Assembly: GCA_002842495.1 (NCBI GenBank)
Contig: PHDB01000021.1
Span: 1-53,764, forward strand
DNA from: Bacteroidetes bacterium HGW-Bacteroidetes-6
Lineage (GTDB): Bacteria > Bacteroidota > Bacteroidia > Bacteroidales > DTU049
DNA length: 53,764 bases
Direction of reading: 5' to 3'
The notes beneath the pieces are model-generated. The model ran no database searches, was not told the DNA's origin, and saw only the letters and a program-made list of their open reading frames with translations. A program made the position numbers and the translations under genes. Shown piece by piece: positions 8,229 to 17,835 of this stretch (the stretch's first letter is position 1; each line of letters begins with the position of its first letter).

Positions 8229-10268
8229 ATGAAGTTTCGACTCTGCTATATTGTCTTTTTTGTGATGCTTTTGCATACCCAATTGTTGTGGGGAGCACTG
8301 AATGCACCCGATTTGCGGTGTCTCGACATCAAGGGCAATGGCGATGTGGAACTCACCTGGGTAATCCCGGGCGATCCGGGAGCTGTTTTCGATGAGTACG
8401 AAATTTTCTACTCAACAAGCCTTACCGGTCCATACGTTCAGATTGCCAACATCAACATTTATGTTACCAACACATACCTGCACGTTGGGGCCAATGCTCA
8501 AATCCAGCAAGGGTTTTACTATATGGTAACCCGATCCGATGCACCCATATTTCAGTATTCACCGGAAAGCGATACATTATCAACAATGATGCTTTCTGTT
8601 GCAAATCCATTCAACGGAACGGCTCCGATGAACTGGAATCCGTTACACAATCCCGATCTTCCGACATCCGGCAATTATAGTGTTTATTATGAATATCCTG
8701 CTGGTGTCTGGAACCTGAGCGGAACAAGCATGGTTACATTCTTTACTGACACCATTGATATTTGCAGCAGCTTTATCAACTTTCGCATTGAGCAAACCGA
8801 TGCGATGGGGTGCAAATCGGTTTCTTCGGTCGATGGTGACAACTACCAGAATCTCATTCCACCCGAAATTCCAATTCTCGACAGTGTATCGGTCGATCAG
8901 CTAACACAAAATGCCATATTGGGCTGGCAGCCTTCGGGCTCGGGCGACACCGAAGGATATATTATTTATCAGTTTATTGCTGGTGTATGGACTCCTATCG
9001 ATACTGTGTGGGGAATTTCATCGACTTCGTATGAAAATCTTTTATCGAATGCCGATACCGGCCCCGAATCGTATTGCATTGCAGCTATCGATTCGTGCGG
9101 AATCACAAGCCCGCTTACAGGAGGCCATACAAGCATGCATCTGTTAGCCACAACTGATATTTGCGGACGCTCCGTTGAACTTGGCTGGACCCATTATACA
9201 GGTTTTCCGGCCGGTGTTACCCAGTACAACATTTTTGTTTCCGAAAACGGTAATCCATTTTCTCTTTTAGCATCTGTTTCCGGTACAGTTTCCCAATATA
9301 CTGCAAACGGCCTCAACGACGGGAGCACGTATTGTTACTACATCAGCGCTGTCTCAGCGGGAGGACTTTATTCCTCATCTGAATTTGCCTGCATTTCGGC
9401 CAATTTCCCCGATTTGCCCTCCTATGTTTATATCCGAATAGCATCGGTTGAATCGGATGGGTCGGTTTTTGTGCACTGGATTGTTGATCCGGCTGTATAT
9501 GTTAAAGCTTTCTCACTTCAACATTCATTATCTGCATCGGGACCATTTCTTTCAATCGACTATCACACTTATTCGGGACTTTCGGATTACTATTTCACCG
9601 ATTTGACAGCTAATGCTGATGAACAACCGGTGTATTACCGGATTGTTGTAATTGATAGTTGTAACAACGAAGCCATGTCGAGCGATACCGTGAAAACTAT
9701 TCACTTACGTGGAAAAGCTGTTAGCGACCTCACCAACGATTTATTCTGGAACGATTACAAAGGCTGGCCCACAGGTATACAGGAATTGAGACTATACCGA
9801 TCGGTTGATGGAATTCCCGACCTTGCGCCTGTTGCTGTTTTTGGCCCTGGCGTGGAATATTTCAACGACGATGTTGCTTCATTTTTTCTGAGCAACGGAT
9901 TGTTTACTTATCGGCTTGAAGCTATAGAAGCTATTGGAAATCCATTTGGTTTTACCGATACAGTTTCGTCCAACTACTGCTCTATTCAGCAAATTCCCCG
10001 ACTATTTATTGCAAATGCTTTTGCTCCCGATGGATATAATAAAACGTTTTGTCCGATGGGTGTTTATATTGATCACACATCATATTCATTCATTATTTTC
10101 AATAAGCTTGGTGAAGAAATGTTCAACACGGACGACTTTAACGAATGCTGGGATGGCACCAATGATGGTTCACCCGCTCCATTGGGCGTATATCATTATG
10201 TTTTATCGCTTGAACTCCCCGGCGGCCAGACCTTTCTGAAACGAGGACATATCACATTAATCAGATAA
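8229..10268 (+). CDS. Secreted FN3-repeat protein with type B T9SS sorting domain
   Basis: A 679-residue exported protein. The signal peptide covers about residues 1-23. The body is a chain of fibronectin type III-like beta-sandwich repeats, each with W..P or W..Y segments and EY.IF/YNIFVS-type strands. The last 85 residues (from about 595) match the gliding-motility-associated CHU_C domain, with the pattern NAFAPDG then Y.F.IFNKLGE..F and CWDGTNDG..APLGVYHY.L. This is the type B T9SS sorting signal, so the protein should be exported across the outer membrane. It begins 3 bp after the M16 partner gene and is probably cotranscribed, which is an unusual pairing of cytoplasmic peptidases and a surface protein. 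Confidence 0.88.
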   Translation: MKFRLCYIVFFVMLLHTQLLWGALNAPDLRCLDIKGNGDVELTWVIPGDPGAVFDEYEIFYSTSLTGPYVQIANINIYVTNTYLHVGANAQIQQGFYYMVTRSDAPIFQYSPESDTLSTMMLSVANPFNGTAPMNWNPLHNPDLPTSGNYSVYYEYPAGVWNLSGTSMVTFFTDTIDICSSFINFRIEQTDAMGCKSVSSVDGDNYQNLIPPEIPILDSVSVDQLTQNAILGWQPSGSGDTEGYIIYQFIAGVWTPIDTVWGISSTSYENLLSNADTGPESYCIAAIDSCGITSPLTGGHTSMHLLATTDICGRSVELGWTHYTGFPAGVTQYNIFVSENGNPFSLLASVSGTVSQYTANGLNDGSTYCYYISAVSAGGLYSSSEFACISANFPDLPSYVYIRIASVESDGSVFVHWIVDPAVYVKAFSLQHSLSASGPFLSIDYHTYSGLSDYYFTDLTANADEQPVYYRIVVIDSCNNEAMSSDTVKTIHLRGKAVSDLTNDLFWNDYKGWPTGIQELRLYRSVDGIPDLAPVAVFGPGVEYFNDDVASFFLSNGLFTYRLEAIEAIGNPFGFTDTVSSNYCSIQQIPRLFIANAFAPDGYNKTFCPMGVYIDHTSYSFIIFNKLGEEMFNTDDFNECWDGTNDGSPAPLGVYHYVLSLELPGGQTFLKRGHITLIR

Positions 10269-10302
10269 AAAAAGCCGTATGCAAATTGCACACAGCTTTT
10301 TA
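10266..10302. terminator. Bidirectional terminator between convergent genes
   Basis: An A-tract and T-tract flank a stem (AAAAAGC pairing with GCTTTTT, with inner TGCA pairing with TGCA). It starts at the stop codon of the T9SS type B gene and lies 23 nt from the stop of the leftward lipoprotein gene, so it can serve both strands. Confidence 0.75.
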
Positions 10303-10324
10303 AATGTATTAATAAAAGAAAGGC

Positions 10325-11008
10325 CTAATTCGTAGCATCGGAAACCACATCGCGAAGATCTTTGACCTGTTTCTGAAGTGTAAGTTTCACATGTTGGAAA
10401 TTGTTGACCGGCCAGCCATTCCAGAGTACATAATTACCGTAATTATCCTTCGTGTTGTAAAGGGCAGTTGTAGTTCCGTCCAGTTCCCAATACATAGTTT
10501 CGTAATCTTCAGAGAAATCAACCTTTACGTCCATGAATTTATGATAAACAACCACATCCAAATAATCATTGCCAATTCCCAACATTTCAAGCAATGTAGT
10601 AAGGGCTTTTTGTCCGGGCAAACCTTCCAGCTTCATCTCAAGAGTAAAGCGGGTTTGAACACCACCTCCTATAAAAAACTCACCTCCATTGAAATCGAGA
10701 CTGGCATAATTGAATACCTGATCAATTTGGCTGGCAATTTGGGTAAATTTGCTATCACCATACACAATATACATAATTAGCGGGCCTGCAGTAGAAATAA
10801 TTGTACCATCACTACTTAAGTGGAAAGCTGTTATCGGAAAATTGATACGATTAGTAATATCTGTACCTGTACCAACGTCGATTGCTGATGAAACAGTCCA
10901 AACACCTTCCATTTGTGTTTTTGTTGGTGGCTCGTCCTGAATAAGGTCGCATGAACTAATTGCAAAAACAATAATCAGGCTGGCCAAAAGAGTTAAGTGC
11001 TTTTTCAT
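10325..11008 (-). CDS. Lipoprotein of unknown function
   Basis: A 227-residue protein with a lipoprotein signal peptide (MKKH, hydrophobic core, lipobox AISSC with the lipidated Cys near residue 20). The mature part is all-beta in appearance, with a GVWTVSSAIDVGTG segment near the start and a DSTMYWELDGTT-like region late. It resembles lipocalin-like lipoproteins that are frequent in Bacteroidota, but I cannot name the family. It is monocistronic, with its own well-formed promoter facing away from lutA. Confidence 0.75.
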   Translation of the reverse strand: MKKHLTLLASLIIVFAISSCDLIQDEPPTKTQMEGVWTVSSAIDVGTGTDITNRINFPITAFHLSSDGTIISTAGPLIMYIVYGDSKFTQIASQIDQVFNYASLDFNGGEFFIGGGVQTRFTLEMKLEGLPGQKALTTLLEMLGIGNDYLDVVVYHKFMDVKVDFSEDYETMYWELDGTTTALYNTKDNYGNYVLWNGWPVNNFQHVKLTLQKQVKDLRDVVSDATN

Positions 11009-11030
11009 GTCCGTAATTTTTTAGAATGAG

Positions 11031-11061
11031 CAAATATAGCAAGATTAATACCAAAAACAAA
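11031..11061 (-). promoter_or_regulatory. Promoter of the 10.3-11.0 kb lipoprotein gene
   Basis: On the minus strand TTTG (11061-11058) and TATATTTG (11038-11031) are separated by 19 nt, an excellent match to the Bacteroidota consensus. The predicted leader is about 17 nt. Confidence 0.75.
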
Positions 11062-11064
11062 ATC

Positions 11065-11095
11065 TTTGGCGGGAAAAAATAAAATTGTACTTTTG
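11065..11095 (+). promoter_or_regulatory. Promoter of the lutA-like gene
   Basis: TTTG at 11065-11068 and TACTTTTG at 11088-11095 with a 19-nt spacer. Its -33 box is only 3 nt from the -33 box of the opposite promoter, forming CAAA-ATC-TTTG, so the two RNA polymerase sites abut. Confidence 0.75.
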
Positions 11096-11112
11096 AAAAC
11101 CTGAATCATGAT

Positions 11113-11859
11113 ATGAAAGCAGACGTATTTATCCCTTGTTTTATTGATCAGCTGAAACCTGAGACCGCTCGAAATATTTTTGCGGTGCTGAATCATTTAG
11201 GCGTCGAAACAAATTACCCCGAGCAACAAACCTGTTGCGGGCAGGTTGCTTTCAATAGTGGATTTTGGGGCGAAGCTCGTCAGCTGGGCGAAAAGTTTAT
11301 TCACGATTTTCCGGGAGATAATAAAGTTATTATTCCGTCGGCTTCGTGTGCACATATGATTCGCTTTCACTACAACCGATTTTTCCACAACACATCTGTT
11401 CACCTCGAATATAAAAAATTACAAAATCGAGCTATAGAGCTTACCGATTTCATTGTTAATATCATGAAAGTTGAATCGTGGCCGGGAAAATTTAATGCAA
11501 AAGTTACAATTCACGATAGCTGTTCGGCTATCCGCGATTATGGTCTTAATCAAGAACCTCGCAAACTGCTTGGAATGGTAGAAGGAATTGAAGTGCTGGA
11601 AATGGAAAGCAGTACAGCCTGTTGTGGCTTTGGCGGTAGTTTCTCTGTTAAATTTCCGCAATTAAGTGTGGATATGGCTCTTGAAAAACTGGAAAATGCT
11701 GTTGCAACCGGAGCAGAATATTTGGTAACAACAGAAGTGTCGTGTTTGCTTCAATTGGAAAGTGTTGCTCAAAAAAATCAGATTGCGATAAAAATTGCCA
11801 CGCTAGCCGATATTCTGGCGTGGTCGCTTCAAAACTATTCAAATAATAATTTTCAGTGA
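11113..11859 (+). CDS. lutA: LutA/YkgE-type CCG-domain iron-sulfur protein
   Basis: A 248-residue soluble protein with two cysteine-rich CCG domains. The first has FIPCF near residue 9, QQTCCGQ near 39-42, and a later SASCAH. The second has HDSCS, TACCGFGGS, and a late SCL. This two-repeat pattern matches LutA/YkgE, a subunit of the L-lactate oxidising LutABC complex, and the related C-terminal part of glycolate oxidase GlcF and heterodisulfide reductase HdrB. The CCG domain binds an unusual FeS cluster. The expected partners LutB and LutC are not beside it; the next gene is an unrelated lipoprotein. The symbol is a family assignment only. Confidence 0.85.
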   Translation: MKADVFIPCFIDQLKPETARNIFAVLNHLGVETNYPEQQTCCGQVAFNSGFWGEARQLGEKFIHDFPGDNKVIIPSASCAHMIRFHYNRFFHNTSVHLEYKKLQNRAIELTDFIVNIMKVESWPGKFNAKVTIHDSCSAIRDYGLNQEPRKLLGMVEGIEVLEMESSTACCGFGGSFSVKFPQLSVDMALEKLENAVATGAEYLVTTEVSCLLQLESVAQKNQIAIKIATLADILAWSLQNYSNNNFQ

Positions 11860-11964
11860 TTATTACCGCAGGCTGATTTAAAATTGCATTTTGCTTATTT
11901 ATCTTCTTTGTGCAGCAATAAATTATTACATTTGCAGTTGTTTGAACTAGTACAAAAAGACACA

Positions 11965-13008
11965 ATGAAAAGACTGGCATTTGCGCTGATAATTCCTTTG
12001 GCTATACTCATGAACGCCTGTAGTACCGACCTGGATATTAATGGCGACCGAAAAGAAGTGACAATAGTTTATGGCATTTTGGATGCCACATCCCAATATC
12101 AATATATCAAAATCAACCGTGCTTTTTTGGGCGACGGAAATGCACTTTTATTTGCTCAGATACCCGATAGCACATTATATCCTTACCTTCTCAATGTAAA
12201 ACTTCAGGCTTTCGATAACAGCAATAATATGGTTGAGGAATATATTGCCGATACCGTTCATATTTATAAAGAAAGCGATATTTTCTATGATGGATATCAG
12301 CCATATTATCGTTTCATAATCCCAACTTACTATAGCACATACAATTCCGATACTGCATGGTTGAATTACAATTACACATACAAAATTGTCATCACCAATC
12401 CCGTTACCGGAAATATTTGTGAAAGCGAAACACCTGTCATAAAAAACTTTACGCTCGAAAAGCCAAGCCCATATTCACCAACAATTAGTTTTGCCAGCGA
12501 CAACACTAATTCAATCGACTGGAAATCGGCTACCAATGGCAAAAGATATGAAGTGAAATTTATTTTTACATATTATGAAATATACACAGCCAACCAACTC
12601 GATACTATAGAGAAGACCAATAGCTGGACCATTGGAACAACAACATCCAATTCCACTGCTGGCGGAGAAAATATGGTACTCAATTATAACAATCAGGATT
12701 TTTTCTATCTCTTAGGAGCTCGTCTCGAGGAGAGACCCGATGTTCAGCGTTATCCGGGCAAAGTAAAACTAATTCTCACCATTGCTACTGATGAGATGAA
12801 CACCTACATCGATGTGAATCAACCTTCTAATTCCATTATTCAAGAGAAGCCATCGTACACCAATATTTCAAATGGTGTCGGCCTTTTTGCCAGTAAATAT
12901 ATTCGTACTCAGTATTACAATCTCAATGTAAATTCTCTCGACACATTGAAATACGGCAGATACACAAAAAACCTCAATTTCAACAATTACTTTCCCAATT
13001 TTCCATGA
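11965..13008 (+). CDS. DUF4249-like lipoprotein
   Basis: A 347-residue lipoprotein starting at the ATG at 11965 (MKRLAF). Upstream in-frame codons would delay the signal peptide and are ignored. The signal has a lipobox ILMNAC with the lipidated Cys at about residue 18. The N-terminal mature part (VTIVYGILDATSQYQYIKINRAF) resembles the start of DUF4249 proteins, in which a repeated beta-sandwich carries a pattern like Y.L.....Y..I.R.F. The family is common in Bacteroidota and is often near TonB-dependent receptors, but no receptor is adjacent here. It precedes the SpoIIE-type sensor by 68 bp on the same strand. Confidence 0.65.
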   Translation: MKRLAFALIIPLAILMNACSTDLDINGDRKEVTIVYGILDATSQYQYIKINRAFLGDGNALLFAQIPDSTLYPYLLNVKLQAFDNSNNMVEEYIADTVHIYKESDIFYDGYQPYYRFIIPTYYSTYNSDTAWLNYNYTYKIVITNPVTGNICESETPVIKNFTLEKPSPYSPTISFASDNTNSIDWKSATNGKRYEVKFIFTYYEIYTANQLDTIEKTNSWTIGTTTSNSTAGGENMVLNYNNQDFFYLLGARLEERPDVQRYPGKVKLILTIATDEMNTYIDVNQPSNSIIQEKPSYTNISNGVGLFASKYIRTQYYNLNVNSLDTLKYGRYTKNLNFNNYFPNFP

Positions 13009-13076
13009 CAATAAACGTAAAGAGTAGTTTCTTTTTCTAAAAACCGACTTCTCTGTTTCTACGATTTTGTATTTTC

Positions 13077-16000
13077 GTGAAAACTTTGGTCTTGAAAAGT
13101 AGAATTTTACTTCTTTTTGTCTTTCTTCATCTTTATTCGGTTTGTGCACAGCAAATCGGACGGCCTGTTATCCGCTATTTCAATCAAAAAAGTTATGCTG
13201 CACATCCACAAAATTATTGTGCTCTTCAGGATAAAAGAGGAATTGTCTATGTAGGCAACAATGATGGATTGCTGGAATTCGATGGATTGAACTGGCGTCT
13301 TATTCAAACAGCTAACAAAAGCGGAATACGTTGTTTGTGTATCGATTCTTCGGGAATTGTATTTGCAGGAGCAAACAACGATTTCGGATTTCTCACCTAC
13401 GATGCACAAGGCAATACAATATTTCAGTCGCTCAGCCAATTATCGCACGACAACCATAACGACATTGGCATTGTTTGGAAGGCTGTTGCAACAAAAAATG
13501 CGGTCTATTTTCTCTGTAGCGAGAATATTTTTGTTTTCGACTACAAAAAGTTAACCCGGATTGCGGTTTCTTTGATGCCTCAATACGGCTTTGGATATCA
13601 AAATCGCTTGTATATTTTTACTGAAAACGGATTAGGTGTAGTTGATAATAATAGCGTGATTTCTATCCCTGAAACAGAATGGATTTACGACAACAATATA
13701 GCATTGCCTCTGGTGTTATCGGATGGAAAAATTTTTTTGGTTGGTGATATCACAGGACTTTCGTTTTTCGATAATGAAAAAAGCTGGGACAAACCACTTT
13801 CCTTAAGCACAAATACAGATGCAACTTCTTTCATCGAGAATGCTGTTCCTTACTGTATTATTGAAACGAGCAAACACTCCATCGCTATTGGTAGTTTATC
13901 GGATGGGTTACTTGAAATTGACCCGAATTCAGATAAAACAAGACTACTCAACAAAAACAATGGGATGTCGGACAATACTGTCATTGGATTATTCAGCGAT
14001 TCACACAACAATGTTTGGGCTTTACTCAATAATGGTATTGATATTATTCTTCTCAACAAACCACTGATTCGAACAGATGTAGAAGACGGGTTATCCGGAG
14101 CCGTGATGGCTGTCGGCAATCTCGGCAACACTCAGTATGCGGCCACCTATACTGGTCTCATGGAGCGAAATATCAATGAAACAAAGTTCCGGCAAGTTGC
14201 CGGAATAGGTGAAGTTTGCTGGAGTCTGTTGAACTTCAAAAACAGCTTGCTGGTGAGCCACGAATTTGAGATTCTTAAAATAACACACAACAACATTTCA
14301 AGGATCAATACAGGAAAAACAACATACTGTTTTGGGCGACATAAACAATTTCCAAATGTTGTATTTCTTGGTCAGGATGGATTATCTGCTGTTTTGTTTG
14401 ACAACAATAATGTCAATGCGGATATTCAATTCCCTGAAATTCCGGATACTCCCATTCGAAAAATTGAAGAGGGAGCCGACGGTACATTATGGTTAACATC
14501 TGAGTTTAACGGACTTTATGGGATTCGATTCGGAAACAATATAAAAGATTACAACATTGAACATATCGATACATCCAGTGGCCTGAAAACGATGCTAAAT
14601 AACTACGTACATTGCATTGGAAAAAGAACAATCATAGGGTCGCCGGAAGGAATACTTGAAATAATCGGATCCACAAAAATACATCGGATTATTTCTCCAG
14701 CCGATTTCGACAGTACTTTCACAAATAAAAACATAGGAGTAAGTCAGTTAATCAATGTAAATGACACTACAATATGGGCTAATACTCATATTGGTATTGG
14801 ACAGTTTATTAAGCGAAAAGAGTCGTATGTTTTTGTCAACACTATTCCACTGGGACTTATTCCTGATGCTTTCAGAATCTTTCTTGACGACAGTTTATTA
14901 TGGATCACAACCGGTGAAGGATTGTACTCGTACAATGTGAACGAAATCCCAGACAATCTACCTTTTACGGCAAATATTCGCAACGTATTCATCAATGGCG
15001 ATTCGGTTCTGTTTGCTGGTGCTTTTATCAACTCCGATTTTGAGCAAGCTCCGTTATCGCTAAGGTGTCAGACTAAAATTCCGGAAATTGCATACCGATA
15101 CAATAATTTATCGTTTGAATATGCTGGATTTTCTTACGAAAACCCGGAAGAAAATCAATATTCCTACTATCTTGAAGGATATGAGAAAAACTGGCACAAA
15201 TGGAGCTTCGATACCCGAAAGGAATATACCAATCTAAAGGAAGGCGAATACTGCTTTAAAGTCAGATGCAAAAACAATTATGGGATTATAAGCAATACTT
15301 CGGAATATCGTTTTGTGATACTTCCACCCTGGTATCGAACACCTCTGGCCTACACACTATATGTTTTGGCTTCGTTTTTACTCATTTTTGCAATTGTTCG
15401 TCTCAACTCAATGCGTTTACGCAAAGCCAATATCCGATTGGAAAAAATTGTGGTAGAACGAACAGCGGTCATTGCAAATCAAAAAAAAGAAATAACCGAC
15501 AGCATAGAATATGCTGCCAGAATTCAAAAATCAATACTCCCCAATAATAATCTTGTAGAACAAATTATCAACGATTTTTTCATCCTGAATCTTCCACGGG
15601 ATATTGTAAGTGGCGATTTTTATTGGGTTTCGGAACAAGGAGAAAGAAAATATTTTTGTATTGCCGATTGCACCGGACATGGTGTTCCCGGAGCCTTTAT
15701 GAGTATGCTTGGAGTCTCGGCACTCAACCAAATTATTTCTCAAAACAACGAAGGACCCCCCTCCTTTATTCTCAACCAACTCCGATCGGTAATTATTGAC
15801 TCGCTACACCAAGAAGGCAAATCAGGTGAAAATGCTGACGGCATGGACATTGCACTTTGTTGCTATTATCCAAAGTCGAAAATTTTACAGTATTCGGGTG
15901 CTCATATTTCCTTATTTCTGGTTCGTGACTGCGAAATGATTGAAATTAAAGGCAACAAAATGCCAGTAGGTACTCATATTTTGCAAGAACAAGGATTCGA

Positions 16001-16259
16001 CTTACACGAAGAAAAACTCGTAGAAGGCGATATGATTTACCTGTTCTCCGATGGATTTGCAGACCAATTTGGAGGGCCATCAGGTAAGAAGTATTCGAAC
16101 AAACAACTTAAATCTCTTTTGATTTCCATAAGCAAACTAGAAATGGCTGTGCAAAAAGAAAGACTTCATCAGGAGTTAATCAACTGGCTTAAACCCAATG
16201 ACAAGAATGAGCCTTATGACAGAATGGATGATATCATCATTTTTGGAATAAGGGTTTAA
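13077..16259 (+). CDS. Membrane sensor with propeller ectodomain, Y_Y_Y domain and SpoIIE phosphatase
   Basis: A 1060-residue protein. The only start giving a full signal peptide is the GTG at 13077 (VKTLVLKSRILLLFVF, ending near VCAQQ). Residues about 28-640 carry two-component-regulator-type propeller repeats (short D..G..W....GL pattern). A Y_Y_Y beta-sandwich follows (about 690-755, with LSFEYAGFSY and YYLEGYEKNWHKW). A single membrane helix spans about 758-780, then a short coiled coil, then a SpoIIE/PP2C phosphatase (about 830-1060) with SGDFYW, ADCTGHGVPGAFMSM, GMDIALC and a final RMDDIIIFGIRV. The architecture is that of one-component sensors that dephosphorylate an anti-sigma-antagonist or another phosphoprotein in response to an extracellular signal. 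The ligand and target are unknown. Confidence 0.9.
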   Translation: MKTLVLKSRILLLFVFLHLYSVCAQQIGRPVIRYFNQKSYAAHPQNYCALQDKRGIVYVGNNDGLLEFDGLNWRLIQTANKSGIRCLCIDSSGIVFAGANNDFGFLTYDAQGNTIFQSLSQLSHDNHNDIGIVWKAVATKNAVYFLCSENIFVFDYKKLTRIAVSLMPQYGFGYQNRLYIFTENGLGVVDNNSVISIPETEWIYDNNIALPLVLSDGKIFLVGDITGLSFFDNEKSWDKPLSLSTNTDATSFIENAVPYCIIETSKHSIAIGSLSDGLLEIDPNSDKTRLLNKNNGMSDNTVIGLFSDSHNNVWALLNNGIDIILLNKPLIRTDVEDGLSGAVMAVGNLGNTQYAATYTGLMERNINETKFRQVAGIGEVCWSLLNFKNSLLVSHEFEILKITHNNISRINTGKTTYCFGRHKQFPNVVFLGQDGLSAVLFDNNNVNADIQFPEIPDTPIRKIEEGADGTLWLTSEFNGLYGIRFGNNIKDYNIEHIDTSSGLKTMLNNYVHCIGKRTIIGSPEGILEIIGSTKIHRIISPADFDSTFTNKNIGVSQLINVNDTTIWANTHIGIGQFIKRKESYVFVNTIPLGLIPDAFRIFLDDSLLWITTGEGLYSYNVNEIPDNLPFTANIRNVFINGDSVLFAGAFINSDFEQAPLSLRCQTKIPEIAYRYNNLSFEYAGFSYENPEENQYSYYLEGYEKNWHKWSFDTRKEYTNLKEGEYCFKVRCKNNYGIISNTSEYRFVILPPWYRTPLAYTLYVLASFLLIFAIVRLNSMRLRKANIRLEKIVVERTAVIANQKKEITDSIEYAARIQKSILPNNNLVEQIINDFFILNLPRDIVSGDFYWVSEQGERKYFCIADCTGHGVPGAFMSMLGVSALNQIISQNNEGPPSFILNQLRSVIIDSLHQEGKSGENADGMDIALCCYYPKSKILQYSGAHISLFLVRDCEMIEIKGNKMPVGTHILQEQGFDLHEEKLVEGDMIYLFSDGFADQFGGPSGKKYSNKQLKSLLISISKLEMAVQKERLHQELINWLKPNDKNEPYDRMDDIIIFGIRV

Positions 16260-16290
16260 AAAAAGGCTGTCCGTTTGGGCAGCCTTTTTC
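16257..16290. terminator. Bidirectional terminator
   Basis: An A-tract, then the stem AAAAAGGCTGTCC with GGGCAGCCTTTTT around a GTTT loop, with poly-T on both outgoing sides. It separates the rightward sensor gene from the leftward T9SS gene. Confidence 0.85.
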
Positions 16291-16310
16291 GAAAACATCA
16301 ATCGGATAAA

Positions 16311-17771
16311 TTATTTCTTTATAATCCGGCTGGTGTAAGTATTGTCATCAATAAACAAACGCAGCATATACATACCATTGTTTAAGTTTTCGATTGACAC
16401 CATATTCGAACCATTAACAAGGTTGCTCTTTGAGTAAACAACATCGCCAAGAACATTTAAAATCTCCATACGAGCTGAAGAAGCTGCATCGATTGTAAGA
16501 TAGAAGACACCATTTGTTGGATTCGGATAAACGCTCCACGTAGCATTGCCGGCTTCTTCGATTCCAACACCAAAATAAGTTTTGAAAGTATATTCATCCC
16601 AAACTGATGTGGTATCTGTTTCAGTGACAGAAAGAACTCTCCAGAAATAATTTGTTTGAGGCAGTAAATTAGTTGGAGGATCGTATGATGTAGAAGTAAC
16701 ATGCATACTCACCAAAGCCGGACTCGAAAAAGTTGCAGAAGTATCGTACTCAAGAATGTAGAATTTTGTTCCCCTAATAGCAGTCCATGTGAAATCTGAA
16801 GTAACAACAACATCTACTGCATTATCGGCAGGTGAAAGCATTGCAACTTTTTCGACAGTAGTAAGTGAACGAACCGCGCTCCACTTGCTTGTGTCAACAT
16901 GGTTATAGAGACGAACTTTCCAATACTGCATGCCAAATGGGATTGTATCCATAGCACCGCGGGCTGTGGTATCGCCACTAAAAATACGTATTGCAGTACT
17001 ATCCCAATTGAAATAATATGGTGCTGAAAAACCTGCATCGGTATCGAAAGCAAACTGGTAACCCGTTGTTCCAAAAATGCTTTTGAATTTAATCGAGTCA
17101 ATAGGATGAACATCAGTTAATCCATCAGACGGGCTTAACAGAGCAATTGAATCACGTGTAAAAAATGTTCTGATATCGCTCCAATTAGAAGTATCTAAAC
17201 CATTAATAGCACGAACTCTCCAGAAATACTGATCGCCATAGTAATTATCTTTTGTTTTCATTTCGTAGCTTCCGGTAAAAAACTGCGATTTTAAAAACGG
17301 ACTATCGAATGTATTCACTGAATCGAATTGAGCCTGATAACCGACAACACCCGACATAGCCAACCATGACATTGATGGGGAAACCGGAACTGTAATGGCA
17401 TTATCGGAAGGTTTCGACAACGTAGGTTTTGAAACGACCGTAAATGTTCTCACTGCCGACCATGCTGATGTATCGCCAGGGGCTGCGATAGCCCTGACAC
17501 GCCATGAATATTCTGTATTAAACAAAAGCAAAGAAGCTTGCCATGCAGAGTAAGTTGCAACAGCAATTTGTGGATTTGAGAATACTGAAGATGTATCAAG
17601 ATTGACCTGATAACTTACAGCTCCAGCTACTGGATTCCAATCGAGAAGAACATTTACAACCTGATTTACAGCTCCATCTGCGGGAGCAGTAAGTGCTGGT
17701 GCATAAATCTTTTCTTGCGCCGACAAAGAAATTGTAGCAAGAATAAAAAAGACAGATAACCATTTTTTCAT
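16311..17771 (-). CDS. Secreted four-repeat FN3-like protein with type A T9SS sorting domain
   Basis: A 486-residue exported protein with an N-terminal signal peptide (cleavage near SAQEK). Four tandem beta-sandwich repeats of about 90-100 residues follow, each starting with L..P.DGA or LSPADN and containing W....G...Y......T...FS.P then a W.VR.....DTS.WS segment; they begin near residues 24, 117, 214 and 313. The last 80 residues carry the T9SS type A sorting domain, recognisable by VYPNPTNGVFYL, a VLNVLGDVVY-like strand, and NLNNGMYMLRLF ending in a basic tail. Probably a surface or outer-membrane-vesicle protein. It is 64 bp downstream of the BNR protein on the same strand. Confidence 0.88.
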   Translation of the reverse strand: MKKWLSVFFILATISLSAQEKIYAPALTAPADGAVNQVVNVLLDWNPVAGAVSYQVNLDTSSVFSNPQIAVATYSAWQASLLLFNTEYSWRVRAIAAPGDTSAWSAVRTFTVVSKPTLSKPSDNAITVPVSPSMSWLAMSGVVGYQAQFDSVNTFDSPFLKSQFFTGSYEMKTKDNYYGDQYFWRVRAINGLDTSNWSDIRTFFTRDSIALLSPSDGLTDVHPIDSIKFKSIFGTTGYQFAFDTDAGFSAPYYFNWDSTAIRIFSGDTTARGAMDTIPFGMQYWKVRLYNHVDTSKWSAVRSLTTVEKVAMLSPADNAVDVVVTSDFTWTAIRGTKFYILEYDTSATFSSPALVSMHVTSTSYDPPTNLLPQTNYFWRVLSVTETDTTSVWDEYTFKTYFGVGIEEAGNATWSVYPNPTNGVFYLTIDAASSARMEILNVLGDVVYSKSNLVNGSNMVSIENLNNGMYMLRLFIDDNTYTSRIIKK

Positions 17772-17835
17772 ATGATATTGATTTTCTGAGTTGACAAAAG
17801 GTTAAAAACGGGGGAGAAAACTCCCCCATAATATA

